DNA of 55,449 nt from an uncultured Pseudomonadota bacterium (GCA_949295005.1 CASFJL010000030.1:1-55449); one strand, 5' to 3'. Positions 25,824 to 34,806 are shown, numbered from the stretch's first letter. The notes: generated from the letters alone by a model not told the origin. Program-made: numbers and translations.

Positions 25824-26378
25824 ATGTTATTTCATTATGCAAGGGTTTCAACAACAGACCAAAACCTTGACCGACAAATACAAGAAGTCAAATGCGACAG
25901 GTTATACTGTGATAAACAATCCGGTAAAAATGTTAATAGAGAACAACTGCAAGCTATGTTATCAAATTTACGTGAAGGAGATAAAATTTCTTGTTTGTCA
26001 ATGGATCGGTTAAGTCGTTCATTAACTGATTTGATTAATCTGGTTAAAGAGATTACTTCAAAAGGGGCAACAATCATTTTTGAAAAAGAGCACTTAATAT
26101 TTACTCCCGATAGAAATGATCCTTTTCAAAACTTAATGCTTTCGATGCTTGGAGCTATAAATCAATTTTATAGAGAAAACTTGTTAGAAATCCAAAGAGA
26201 GGGAATTCGATGTGCAAAACAACGCGGAGCTTATTCAAAGGAAAGAAAGAAGAAATTATCTAAAGAACAAATAAATGAAATCAAAATTAAAATGGCTGAT
26301 AGGAATACGAATGCAACAGCTCTCGCCCAAGAATACAAAATCAGTCGATGTTTGTTGTATCAAGTCTTAAAGTCATAA
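25824..26378 (+). CDS. Serine recombinase (resolvase/invertase family)
   Basis: 184 residues. The catalytic domain shows YARVSTTDQNLDRQ (Ser9 as nucleophile), LSMDRLSRSLTDL (the conserved R and DRLSR motif) and GAINQFYRENLLEIQREGI (the E helix). The C-terminal HTH is at ~150-184 (NATALAQEYKISRCLLYQVL). Complete for a small resolvase. AAGGAG precedes the ATG. In this element it could resolve dimers or invert DNA; no crossover site identified. Confidence 0.9.
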   Translation: MLFHYARVSTTDQNLDRQIQEVKCDRLYCDKQSGKNVNREQLQAMLSNLREGDKISCLSMDRLSRSLTDLINLVKEITSKGATIIFEKEHLIFTPDRNDPFQNLMLSMLGAINQFYRENLLEIQREGIRCAKQRGAYSKERKKKLSKEQINEIKIKMADRNTNATALAQEYKISRCLLYQVLKS

Positions 26379-26383
26379 AAAAA

Positions 26384-26415
26384 CCGGTATGTGATAAATA
26401 AACCACATACCGATG
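26384..26415. terminator. Hairpin between convergent genes
   Basis: CGGTATGTG and CACATACCG pair across about ten bases, between the resolvase and the HUH-RecQ gene. It probably ends both transcripts. A related hairpin with ACCACATACA lies at 29381-29413. Confidence 0.6.
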
Positions 26416-26426
26416 AAATGTCTAGT

Positions 26427-28553
26427 CTAGATAATATTATTTAATAAAAATTTACGTCGTTTTTTAGAGCCTTTCATTTTCATATATTTAATAGCTAAAT
26501 TTAATTTTTGTTGACTAGCTTCGGTTTCTGCTTTTGCCAATCGTAACATATTTTGAATTTCTCTTTCTGAATAAAACAAAATAGCTTTTGCAGGTTTATT
26601 ATTTCGACCGGCTCTTCCAGACTCTTGATAGTACATCTCCAGATTGTTTGTTGCTTCAAAGTGAATAACTAAACCGACATCAGGTTTATCAATCCCCATT
26701 CCGAATGCACTGGTGGCTAAAACAATACAATTTTCTTTTAGAAAAGCTTTCATTACTTCTTTTTTATTGGTAATTTTGCTATTGTATACATAACTATCAA
26801 TACCTTTCTTTTTTAGTATTTTGCTTAAACCTACCGTATAATCAATATGAGCACAATAAATTATGATGGAAGTCTTTGGTTTGTTATTTTCATCAAGAAG
26901 CGGTTTTAGACATTCCATTAGTTGCATGAAGCCATCATCTTCTTTTTCAATAACTTTATATTTGATATTTTTTCGCTCTAAATCTCCTTTAAATATTTTG
27001 ACATTAGATTTCATATTGCACACTTCCTTAATAACTTTTTGTGTACTTTTCCCTGCTGTTGCTGTTAAAGCCATAATTTTTGAATCTGGAAACTTATTAA
27101 TAAAATTTCCAAGTTTTTTATAATCAGGTCTAAAGTCATTACCCCATAAGTCAATACAATGAGCTTCATCACAGACTATCATACTAATATCTAGACTAGA
27201 TAATACTTCTAATATTTGTTTATTGTTTAACATTTCAGGAGTTACATACAGAAACTTATACTTACCTTTTTTTAAGTTTTTTAATTTTTTCTCTTTATTT
27301 TGAGTTTCACTTGTAAAAGCTAAAGCAAACTTTCTATATATTTTATTTAATTTAGAAACCTGATTATGGATTAATGATATAAGAGGTTCTATAACAATAC
27401 ACAATCCTGATGATTGTAGAGCTGTTGCATAAAAACATAAACTTTTTCCAAAGTTAGTTTTTTGAATAACAATACTACTTTTATGTTTCTTCATATAATT
27501 AATAATTTCTTCTTGATTAGATTGATAAGAATTGAAATTAAATAGTTTTAACACAAGACTATTGTTTGTTAGTGGCTTATGATAAGTTGTATGTTTAGGT
27601 GCTTTTTTCTTAATTTTAGCCAATCCTTTAGGGTAATTGTCCGGTTCGATGCCGTTAGATGCGCTGGTCTTATTTGTATTGCCGATGAATTTTGTCATCA
27701 ACTTAGTGTTAAATTTATAAAAAACATCGCTTAAACGGCACTGATGCAAAAACATCAAGTTGTAGCAATGTATATTATCCGGCAGAGAAATTTTTTTCCT
27801 TTTAAATTTTTTATCCTCTTTTATCTCATCTTCCGCAATGGCAGTTAAGTGTTTTTGTATGACCAATGATGCATATGTTTTGAATTTGCAAACATATGTT
27901 GATATTGCCTCATCATCTTTTATTGGTCTAATATCAATAACTTTAAGGTTCTGCGGTGTCCTATATATTAAAGGGTCGCCATTTTTACTAATTTTAAATG
28001 TGTTTTGGTTGAGCATAAACTCATAATTAGAGGGAAAATGTTTTGTAAAAAAGTCTTCCAAAGACTTTTCATTTTCTCCACATATTATGATATGAAAATG
28101 CGGAAGAAAAGCTCCAATACGGCTGTCATATTTAACTTCAAAAGAAATAAAGCCAAATCCCTTTTTTAGCTGATTTAATTGTTTGCAAATTGTAGCTTTT
28201 GCTTTTTTGACATTAAAACTAATCAATTCTTTGGGTTTAATAAAGTAAGGAGTTTTATTTTTTCCTCTTCCTTCACAATAGTTTAGTGTTACCATAAAAA
28301 TATTTTTATCAGCTTTTGCTATATGCTTATATTGCGACAAAACATTTTTTATTTTATCTGATATCTCTTTTTGCAGTACAGAAGTATAATTAATATTTGC
28401 AAGAGAAGCATTGTGATTGTTGAGTATCTTGTTTTTTATTTGAATTAGTTCTTTATGAAGAGAGTTTAATTCTGGTAGTGCTAATCCATTGGTTAAAGAG
28501 TCAACTCTGTGTTGAGCTTCTTTTTCGATAGTAGAATTTGTAAAATTTCTCAT
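26427..28553 (-). CDS. HUH rolling-circle initiator fused to a RecQ-type helicase
   Basis: 708 residues. N-terminal ~300 residues resemble Rep_1 (pC194/pUB110-type) initiators: MVTLNYCEG, the metal-binding PHFHIII at ~150-156 (HUH) and YVCKFKTY at ~217-224 with a Y-x-x-K active site. C-terminal ~360 residues are a RecQ-like SF2 helicase: variant Walker A KTNFGKS (~362), DEAHCIDLWGNDFRPDY, ALTATA, and YYQESGRAGR. The nick-and-unwind combination is expected of a replication or transposition protein. The start is M18 of the longer frame (28553), after AAGGAAC and after a terminator hairpin. I know of no standard family with this fusion. Confidence 0.8.
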   Translation of the reverse strand: MRNFTNSTIEKEAQHRVDSLTNGLALPELNSLHKELIQIKNKILNNHNASLANINYTSVLQKEISDKIKNVLSQYKHIAKADKNIFMVTLNYCEGRGKNKTPYFIKPKELISFNVKKAKATICKQLNQLKKGFGFISFEVKYDSRIGAFLPHFHIIICGENEKSLEDFFTKHFPSNYEFMLNQNTFKISKNGDPLIYRTPQNLKVIDIRPIKDDEAISTYVCKFKTYASLVIQKHLTAIAEDEIKEDKKFKRKKISLPDNIHCYNLMFLHQCRLSDVFYKFNTKLMTKFIGNTNKTSASNGIEPDNYPKGLAKIKKKAPKHTTYHKPLTNNSLVLKLFNFNSYQSNQEEIINYMKKHKSSIVIQKTNFGKSLCFYATALQSSGLCIVIEPLISLIHNQVSKLNKIYRKFALAFTSETQNKEKKLKNLKKGKYKFLYVTPEMLNNKQILEVLSSLDISMIVCDEAHCIDLWGNDFRPDYKKLGNFINKFPDSKIMALTATAGKSTQKVIKEVCNMKSNVKIFKGDLERKNIKYKVIEKEDDGFMQLMECLKPLLDENNKPKTSIIIYCAHIDYTVGLSKILKKKGIDSYVYNSKITNKKEVMKAFLKENCIVLATSAFGMGIDKPDVGLVIHFEATNNLEMYYQESGRAGRNNKPAKAILFYSEREIQNMLRLAKAETEASQQKLNLAIKYMKMKGSKKRRKFLLNNII

Positions 28554-28570
28554 GGCTCTGTTCCTTTTTG

Positions 28571-28606
28571 ATAAAAAGGTTGCAATGCGATTTTGACATT
28601 GCAACC
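28571..28606 (-). terminator. Intrinsic terminator between 28617 and 26427 genes
   Basis: Read on the minus strand: GGTTGCAATG, nine-base loop, CATTGCAACC, then TTTTTAT. It ends the 28617-29249 transcript just before the HUH-RecQ start codon, so readthrough or a separate promoter must supply that gene. Confidence 0.75.
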
Positions 28607-28616
28607 TAGTGTTTAA

Positions 28617-29249
28617 TTATTTTTGAGGGTTTTTGTTCTTTAAAGCTTCAAAAGAATCTGCCTTTTTTAGCTCTTTTATAAGTTTCTTTTGTGAGGTGTA
28701 GAAAATTTGTTTATCGGAACAATAAACAATAAAGTCACCTTCTGTATTTTTTGCCCTGATATTTTTTAAAACGGAGCAGATGATTTGGTATGATGTTTTT
28801 TTCTTGAGTAATTTTTGGATAGACATGTTCAAATCAAATTTTGATTTTTTCTTTGTCTTATCCGTAATTTTCCCGTTGAAAAGACTTTGAAAGCCTATTT
28901 TTTCAATCCGCTTTATGAGGGGATTTAATTTGAGAGGAGCTTTTTGTTCGTCCAAAAGTCTCATTGCTCTACGGTATTTGTTACGGTAATTTTGATTAGT
29001 AAGGTTCTGTTCACTGTCATTCATTTGGGGAAAAATATTTAACAGGTAGGCTTTTCGACCTTTTTCCAAAATATCTTCTTTAAAAATTTCGTGACAGTGA
29101 ATATGTATTTGGGCAAGAATTTTTCTTCGATTTTTAATCGTTTGAACTTCATTTTCATTTGTTGCCTTAATTAAAGAACGAATCTCTTGGAAACATGAGC
29201 TTTGTAAAGCTTTGTCCAAAATACTTTTTATTTCTTTTTTTTGACTCAT
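28617..29249 (-). CDS. Hypothetical basic protein, 210 aa
   Basis: A strongly basic, mostly helical protein with several Lys/Arg-rich stretches (NKYRRAMRLLDEQKAPLKLNPLIKRI; KTKKKSKFD). This suits nucleic acid binding, but no family is recognised. I chose ATG 29249 with AAGGAG upstream over the ATG 33 bases earlier. It sits between the integrase operon and HUH-RecQ, so an accessory role in replication or transfer is plausible. Confidence 0.65.
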   Translation of the reverse strand: MSQKKEIKSILDKALQSSCFQEIRSLIKATNENEVQTIKNRRKILAQIHIHCHEIFKEDILEKGRKAYLLNIFPQMNDSEQNLTNQNYRNKYRRAMRLLDEQKAPLKLNPLIKRIEKIGFQSLFNGKITDKTKKKSKFDLNMSIQKLLKKKTSYQIICSVLKNIRAKNTEGDFIVYCSDKQIFYTSQKKLIKELKKADSFEALKNKNPQK

Positions 29250-29380
29250 TTTTTTCTCCTTATTTTGTTGAAAAAATATCAAACAATATTCCTTGTTGAT
29301 ATCTTTATTGTCTCAAAAAATGATTGAAAAATAAACGATTAGGAAAAACGACTGTGTTCTGAAATATTTGTATAATGTAA

Positions 29381-29413
29381 AAACCACATACAAAAATAAA
29401 TGTATGTGGTTAC
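29381..29413. other. Hairpin in the intergenic region
   Basis: ACCACATACA and TGTATGTGGT pair perfectly around eight bases. It may end the 29454 transcript. The same ACCACATAC half-site occurs in the hairpin at 26384-26415. Confidence 0.5.
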
Positions 29414-29453
29414 AAAATAAAATGTATATTGTTGTGTATAGATTATATCTAGT

Positions 29454-30392
29454 TTAGATTTTTTTGGAATCTAAGATAAAGGTTCTTTCTTCATTTGATA
29501 TTGGAAGAAAATCAATTTCTTTTTTGCTTAAGTCTAATTTTGTTATTATCTTGGGACTTAAGACTGTTCCGTCATAATAGTCTTTTGCTTGGAGATGCTT
29601 TTTATCGCCAATAGTTTCACTGGCAAACAAGATATAAGATAAGATGTTTTTAACATCATTTTTATATGACATGTGATTCTTGAAAGCTGATTGCAATTCA
29701 TCCGAATAAAGACATTCATTTATTTTATTGTAATGATCCTGTGCAAGAAATTTTTGAATTTTGAATGTATCTGCCCAGCCGAGTTTATCAAGTAAGTTTT
29801 GTACAAATCCAAAGATAATTAGAGCGTTATCGTGAAGATTATTCCAAGCTGTAGTAATGGCTCTCTCTTTATAAAGTTCTTTATTTTCATCATCAACACA
29901 GTTTATGAAAGCTAAATCTCTTGCGTTAGCTATGCTGTATAATTTTTCGTGATTTGCAAGACGTATGAGATTTTGCAGTATGAAATAAACAATCATAATT
30001 TGGCGATATTGTTTTTCAAGGGATTCATCTAAATCTCTATAGGTAACATTATCGGCCATACTACCGACAGTATCTTTATAGTATTTGTATTCGGAATAAA
30101 AAATTGAGTATGTATCTTTAAATTTTCGCTTCATGTTAGTAGGAGTTTTATTTTTACTAATTGCTGCTGATATAAATTTTTTCTGTATGTCAATATCTTG
30201 GTCATAAAGGAGAACATCTTGTATATCATATGACACCAAACCGTGATACTCTTTTAAATTTTTTTTATCTGCAACTAAATAAGGCAAAATATGTAAGAAT
30301 ACATTTTCATAAATTTCATCTGTATTATTATCAATAATTTCCTTTTTTAAAGATAAACAAGGGCAAATGAATTCTTTTGTTGTGTTTGACAT
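29454..30392 (-). CDS. Hypothetical protein next to the integrase, 312 aa
   Basis: A helical, soluble protein without recognised motifs; a CPC pair sits near the N-terminus. It starts 12 bases after the integrase stop, with a GGAGG site inside that gap, so the two are cotranscribed. A role as excision or regulation factor is possible but not supported by sequence. Confidence 0.65.
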   Translation of the reverse strand: MSNTTKEFICPCLSLKKEIIDNNTDEIYENVFLHILPYLVADKKNLKEYHGLVSYDIQDVLLYDQDIDIQKKFISAAISKNKTPTNMKRKFKDTYSIFYSEYKYYKDTVGSMADNVTYRDLDESLEKQYRQIMIVYFILQNLIRLANHEKLYSIANARDLAFINCVDDENKELYKERAITTAWNNLHDNALIIFGFVQNLLDKLGWADTFKIQKFLAQDHYNKINECLYSDELQSAFKNHMSYKNDVKNILSYILFASETIGDKKHLQAKDYYDGTVLSPKIITKLDLSKKEIDFLPISNEERTFILDSKKI

Positions 30393-30404
30393 ATCAGCCT
30401 CCTT

Positions 30405-32141
30405 CTATATGTAGAGATGACTCAAATTTAACCCTTCAAATACTAATTGCTCGTTTAACGTGTCCGCTAAGACTTTGATACTGATTGTTCCATAGTGTTC
30501 GGAGAGGGAATTAGAACCCTCCCAACCGCAAAGTCTTTGTACGCGGTCAATCGGACAGTTGTTATTGCGTAGAACCGTTCGAACAGTATGGCGGAACGAG
30601 TGAAAAACAAGTCCTTTGTCCTTCAAACCGAGAGAATCAAGGAGCTTCCCAAACCATTTAGACGGTTGAACAGACAACTCTCCGCGTGTGTTTGGCTCTA
30701 AATCCATAAAAATGCGTTTGTTTTTAGTAGGACTTTGTTTTTTCATGAAATTTACAAATTCCAAAAATCCTAATTTGATAAGCTCTTGATGAATCGGAAT
30801 CTTACGTATACCAGCCTTGGTCTTGACGTGCTTGCCGTCATTTTCATTTATGCTGATAAATTTAATACCGTCTTCTTCTTGAATATCATCAAAACGGAGC
30901 TGACAAATTTCATTAAGTCTGGCACCTGTATATAAGCCCAGTAGCCCAATCCAAAAGAAAGAACGTCGTTGTCGGTTATTATCCCAATGTTTGGAATAAA
31001 AGTCACTGTGGAATATTTTTTGTAATTGCTGCACGGTGAACGGCTGGTATTTTGCTGTGGTCTTACTCGTTTCAAATACCGGAATATCAATTTCATCAAT
31101 TGGGTTTTCTTTTATATATTTGCGTTTGTAAGCCCATGCGAATAACGTTTTGAGGTTTTGAATATAGTCAGACGCAGTTTTATCGGAGATGCAATTTTCG
31201 GGATGCTTTTTTCCATATTCAATAATTTTTTTGATGTTGCTATAAGCCTCGGTTTTGTTGAGTCGAGGCGGGAGAAATTGAACTAAATAAACCAATTCTT
31301 GCAAGTCATCAGCTGTAATGTCGCGGATTTTTTTGTTATTTAAAAGCAAATTAATGGTCTCAATACGTTTGTTGATTTTGTCTTTTTGAGCCTTTGAAAC
31401 ATTGTGTCTGGATGCTTCACCGTTATATACTTTAACAAGCTCCGATAAATTTAAATTGGGCTTTTTATAAACTTCGGTTTGCGCTGGTGTGTTGACAGAA
31501 TAAGGAGCTTGAAAAACAGAGCTTGTTTGTTCATAGCTAAACATTTGAGGGCGTAAATGCGTTGGGCACTTTAATTCAGCCCCTTGCAGATAGTTGATAG
31601 CCATTTCAAGATATTGAATATAAGCCAACATAAATGACTTAAGAAAAATTGGTAGGCATTCTTTGGTCGGAGCTAACATTTTGTGGCTTGCAATATAAAT
31701 ATCAAGCGCATCTTGCACTAAGTGAAAATCATTGTTTTTGTAGGCTAAAACATATTCATTATGAAGGTTCTTGTAATATTGCAGAGTCGGAAAATCTTTG
31801 GAAAGAGTAGGAAGTTCATCTTCTGTTTTGGTAATGCAAAAGTCCAAGGCATAGTTTTCTATTTGGACATCGTTATAATTCGATGTACCTTGGGGGCGAG
31901 GCATACCATTATAATCTAAGGTAAACCGGATATTTGCATTTTTAAAAACACTCATTTTCTGTCTTTCCGTTAAAAACTGATATTCTAATTTGGATAGTAT
32001 CATTAAAGATCTGATATTTGCAATATTTTTATCTTTGGTTCGCAAAGAAACCCAAATTTGTTTTTTGCGGTATATGGGAATGAGGTCGCAAGGAACGTTA
32101 ACCACCAAGTAATATGAGCTTCCGCGATTGTATAAATGCAT
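30405..32141 (-). CDS. int: Tyrosine integrase
   Basis: About 578 residues. The N-terminus (LYNRGSSYYLVVNVPCDLIPIYRKKQIWVSLRTKD) is a DUF6538-like region seen in alphaproteobacterial integrases. The core-binding domain lies around 235-350 and the catalytic domain shows GLYTGARLNEICQL (Arg), HSFRHTVRTVLR (H-x-x-R) and the Tyr in SEHYGTIS. All five catalytic positions look intact. The start is ATG 32141, with GGAGG seven bases before it. It reads away from the adjacent att region, as expected for an integrase at the right end of its element. Confidence 0.9.
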   Translation of the reverse strand: MHLYNRGSSYYLVVNVPCDLIPIYRKKQIWVSLRTKDKNIANIRSLMILSKLEYQFLTERQKMSVFKNANIRFTLDYNGMPRPQGTSNYNDVQIENYALDFCITKTEDELPTLSKDFPTLQYYKNLHNEYVLAYKNNDFHLVQDALDIYIASHKMLAPTKECLPIFLKSFMLAYIQYLEMAINYLQGAELKCPTHLRPQMFSYEQTSSVFQAPYSVNTPAQTEVYKKPNLNLSELVKVYNGEASRHNVSKAQKDKINKRIETINLLLNNKKIRDITADDLQELVYLVQFLPPRLNKTEAYSNIKKIIEYGKKHPENCISDKTASDYIQNLKTLFAWAYKRKYIKENPIDEIDIPVFETSKTTAKYQPFTVQQLQKIFHSDFYSKHWDNNRQRRSFFWIGLLGLYTGARLNEICQLRFDDIQEEDGIKFISINENDGKHVKTKAGIRKIPIHQELIKLGFLEFVNFMKKQSPTKNKRIFMDLEPNTRGELSVQPSKWFGKLLDSLGLKDKGLVFHSFRHTVRTVLRNNNCPIDRVQRLCGWEGSNSLSEHYGTISIKVLADTLNEQLVFEGLNLSHLYI

Positions 32142-32180
32142 GAACAAGCCTCCGATGATTTAAGGCTAATTCCAATGAGA

Positions 32181-32284
32181 TTTATTAGCAGAAGTTATTA
32201 GCAGTTTTGATTTTTTTAGATTTAAAAAAACAAAAAACCTTGTGAAAACAAGGTTTTAGTTCAAAATTGGCTGGGGTGGCTGGA
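32181..32284. repeat. Right att region beside the integrase
   Basis: Two TTATTAGCAG arm-like motifs (32182-32191, 32195-32204), then a hairpin AAAACCTTGT-GAAA-ACAAGGTTTT (32234-32257) whose right arm is the 14-bp inverted repeat, then the 15-bp core 32270-32284. Integrase starts 130 bp to the left. Confidence 0.7.
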
Positions 32285-32442
32285 AGGCATAAAACCCCAA
32301 AATCCAAGTCAATGAAAAAACGCCATTTTTTCAGGCTAAAGGGCGGTTTTTCCGAACTTTAAAACACACCCAACTGGTCTCACCCTTTTAATTGATTTAT
32401 AACTACCATACCCCGCCGGTTTCTATAGTCAAGAAGGATTTT
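32278..32442. repeat. Direct repeat flanking the AbiL/RloB cassette, copy 1
   Basis: GGCTGGAAGGCATAAAACCCC and the following ~110 bases (through TTTAAAACACACCCAACTG and GGTTTCTATAGTCAAGAAGG) recur at 34603-34734. Copy 1 has about 35 extra bases near 32377-32418. Confidence 0.85.
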
Positions 32443-32478
32443 TATACTTAAAATATATGAGAATAGCTTATTAGTGTA

Positions 32479-33069
32479 TTATGTATTTTTGATTTTTTCT
32501 GTTAATTTATAAATACCAGCAAATTTGGAGGAAACGTATTCGGGATCATTATTTAAAGAGGTTTTCCAAGATTTTGCTTGGGCTACGGCGTATTCATAAT
32601 CAGGCATTTTAGATAGATCAAAATAGGGATAATGATCGTGTTTGTATGATTTCATGATTTCGTGCAATTTACTTTGAGCTTGAGATTGATTAGAAACATT
32701 ATTAACGTGATTGTGCAGTAAAGGCCAAATTTCAATACAAGGTTTATTGTAGGCAATATTGATGTTAAATTTGCAACTCTCAACCATTTTAAATGTTTGC
32801 TTTACATTATCGGACTTTCCATCATCGTCAAATATGAGCCAAATTTCTTCATGCTGATGTAAAGGATTATTTTGAGCCCAATCAATAGCCGATTGAGCCA
32901 GCGTAATTTGGTTGGGGCATATTTTTCTGCGGATAATTTTTACATTTTCAGTTTTACTGTTTTGGCGGATGAATTGCTCTAAATAATCAATTTCTGTCAC
33001 TCCTTCAGAAAATAAATATATTACCAAATCAAATTTAAAACGGCGTGAATATGTGCTTTTTCTATTCAT
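32479..33069 (-). CDS. RloB/AbiLii-like TOPRIM nuclease
   Basis: 196 residues. LFSEGVTEIDYL (E22, E26) and LIFDDDGKSD (D81-D83) are the acidic motifs of a TOPRIM-like fold, the RloB family. Such proteins work with an ATPase partner in abortive infection (AbiL) or Rlo systems. The start is the ATG overlapping the stop of the ATPase gene by eight bases; the longer frame upstream is inside that gene. Confidence 0.85.
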   Translation of the reverse strand: MNRKSTYSRRFKFDLVIYLFSEGVTEIDYLEQFIRQNSKTENVKIIRRKICPNQITLAQSAIDWAQNNPLHQHEEIWLIFDDDGKSDNVKQTFKMVESCKFNINIAYNKPCIEIWPLLHNHVNNVSNQSQAQSKLHEIMKSYKHDHYPYFDLSKMPDYEYAVAQAKSWKTSLNNDPEYVSSKFAGIYKLTEKIKNT

Positions 33070-34360
33070 TAAAGTCTCCCAACATTGGAATAGCTCCGTA
33101 TCTGCCCTGCATGTATCCATTTTGCAAATCTTTATCAAAGCGAGGCCTGAATTGATAAAGAGAATATAAGTCGGAAGAGCCATTTATTCTTTTTTCCGTT
33201 AACCAGATTTCATCACTTCTCCATATATTGCTATTCATAAGATAAAATTCATGTAATGTGACAAGAAGTTGTGAATTATGTTTATTGTTTCCTAGATGTA
33301 GTTTCAATAGAAATTCAGCCAAAAATGGGTGTAATCTACAATCTAACTCATCAATAAATAAGCACATGTTATCTGAAGTAATCAATTTATAAAAATAAAT
33401 TGAAATCTCAATCATACGGATTGTGCCCGAAGATTCCTGTAACATATCAAAACGCTTATTATTATGATAGGTAACTATTTTGTATCCAGAAAGTTCATTG
33501 TTCTTGATTTCTAAAATATAAAAGTTTCCGGATGCCGGATCTTTTATCCAGATAGCTTTAAATGATGTTAAGATTGAGACTTCATAAAACTTTATAATGT
33601 CTTTCCAAAGCTCTTCAACTTTATCTTTGGATAAAGGTTCAAAATTAACATTTGAAATGCCAAGATCAGCATGTTTTAGGAATTCTTCTAAAAAGTTATG
33701 GTATCCATACACGGTAAAGTCACCATAAAGTAATTCAATGTTATTTCCATTGACAGGATCAATACCACTCATTCCCATAAAAAAGTTATATGCACGAATA
33801 AAGTGTTCTGACCCGACTATTTTATTTCGGTTATCAATAATTCCATCTGTTTCAAGTTGTTTTAGATAAAAAGATGAAGATTTTAGGGTCCTTCCTTTAT
33901 ACCAGTTTTCACTGTCAGATAACATTTTTCCGATAGTGATATCTAAATTGTTGCGTTCAAAAATAGGTTTTAAATTACCGTTTTTTTGAATTAAACTTAA
34001 ACTTTCTTTAAGAATAACATTACCATCTGTAGATACATAGTAGCGATAATCAACAGAATCAATTTGATAATCAACTTCAAATTCAGAAATCCTATCATCT
34101 CCAAACATATATTGGTTAGATAAAAGCAAAGAAGGAGAATTGCGGATAAAAATCATATTGCGTAAGGTTGGTAATATTGAAATGGCTCTAGTTTTTCCTG
34201 ATGCATTGGCACCAAAAATGCAGCCTCCTTTAAGAGCTTTGAAAGATGGTGTTGAGATAATATGTTCAGGGTGTTGCTTTTTTAAGTTTGCTGGAAACAT
34301 AGATAAAGTTACTTTATCTTGGAATGGGCCAAAATTCTTAACTGAAAAGCTTAAAAGCAT
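33062..34360 (-). CDS. AbiLi/RloA-like AAA ATPase
   Basis: 432 residues of the AAA_15/AAA_21 SMC/ABC-like type. FSVKNFGPFQDKVTLS is the usual N-terminus, Walker A is GANASGKT (50-57), Walker B is CLFIDELDCRLHPF, and VTLHEFYLM carries the downstream His. The middle ~200 residues form the lid/coiled-coil insertion. Together with the overlapping TOPRIM gene it forms a two-gene phage-defence unit (AbiL-like). AGGAGAA precedes the ATG. Confidence 0.85.
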   Translation of the reverse strand: MLLSFSVKNFGPFQDKVTLSMFPANLKKQHPEHIISTPSFKALKGGCIFGANASGKTRAISILPTLRNMIFIRNSPSLLLSNQYMFGDDRISEFEVDYQIDSVDYRYYVSTDGNVILKESLSLIQKNGNLKPIFERNNLDITIGKMLSDSENWYKGRTLKSSSFYLKQLETDGIIDNRNKIVGSEHFIRAYNFFMGMSGIDPVNGNNIELLYGDFTVYGYHNFLEEFLKHADLGISNVNFEPLSKDKVEELWKDIIKFYEVSILTSFKAIWIKDPASGNFYILEIKNNELSGYKIVTYHNNKRFDMLQESSGTIRMIEISIYFYKLITSDNMCLFIDELDCRLHPFLAEFLLKLHLGNNKHNSQLLVTLHEFYLMNSNIWRSDEIWLTEKRINGSSDLYSLYQFRPRFDKDLQNGYMQGRYGAIPMLGDFNE

Positions 34361-34602
34361 GATTATTTCTCCTAAAAAGTATTATAAATATATCATTTTG
34401 GAATAAAAAATCAAGTTAAATGTGAAAAAATCACATATAAAACTATATTTGTGTCTAAAATAGAACGAAATCTTACTTTTGATGCGTAAAGACGAGTGAA
34501 CAAAATATAAGAAAAATATGCAAAATTAGCTCAAGAGCACCGGTAAGAAAAAAGAACATTTTGCTGCAGAAACATGCTTTTAAGAACACTTTGAAACACT
34601 AA
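34361..34602. other. Intergenic, no gene seen
   Basis: AT-rich upstream region of the AbiL-like operon, up to the second direct repeat. The promoter for the leftward operon must be here, but no single site stands out. Confidence 0.4.
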
Positions 34603-34734
34603 GGCTGGAAGGCATAAAACCCCAAAATCCAAGTCAATGAAAAAACGCCATTTTTTCAGGCTAAAGGGCGGTTTTTCCGAACTTTAAAACACACCCAACT
34701 GTCTCACTGGTTTCTATAGTCAAGAAGGATTTTA
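34603..34734. repeat. Direct repeat flanking the AbiL/RloB cassette, copy 2
   Basis: Same order of sequence as 32278-32442, beginning with the core remnant GGCTGGAAGGCATAAAACCCC and lacking the ~35-bp insertion. The two copies bracket the ATPase-TOPRIM pair. Confidence 0.85.
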
Positions 34735-34806
34735 TATCGTTCGGGAAAATGGTAACGGAAATATAGATTTCCATTATCAGTAAACTTCATGCTTTTATTT
34801 TTATGC

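Larger units (their letters stand above)
5769..32284. mobile_element. 26.5 kb integrative element with cassette structure
   Basis: Bounded by the 15-bp direct repeat GCTGGGGTGGCTGGA at 5769-5783 and 32270-32284. Just inside are perfect 14-bp inverted repeats, TAAAACCTTGTTTT at 5802-5815 and AAAACAAGGTTTTA at 32245-32258, then arm-like repeats (TTATTAGCAG and its complement) at both ends. A tyrosine integrase lies 130 bp from the right end. Internal copies of the left end at 12621, 14310 and 14469 divide the cargo. Cargo includes a retron, Fic, a restriction-modification enzyme, an autotransporter and a HUH-RecQ protein. Mobility today is not shown; an empty target site would confirm the ends. 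Confidence 0.7.

Noticed and set aside
29381..29413. Double-strand origin nick hairpin for the HUH protein
   Set aside because: A perfect hairpin lies near the replication genes, but a nearly identical half-site forms a terminator-like hairpin at 26384-26415, so a transcript end is simpler.
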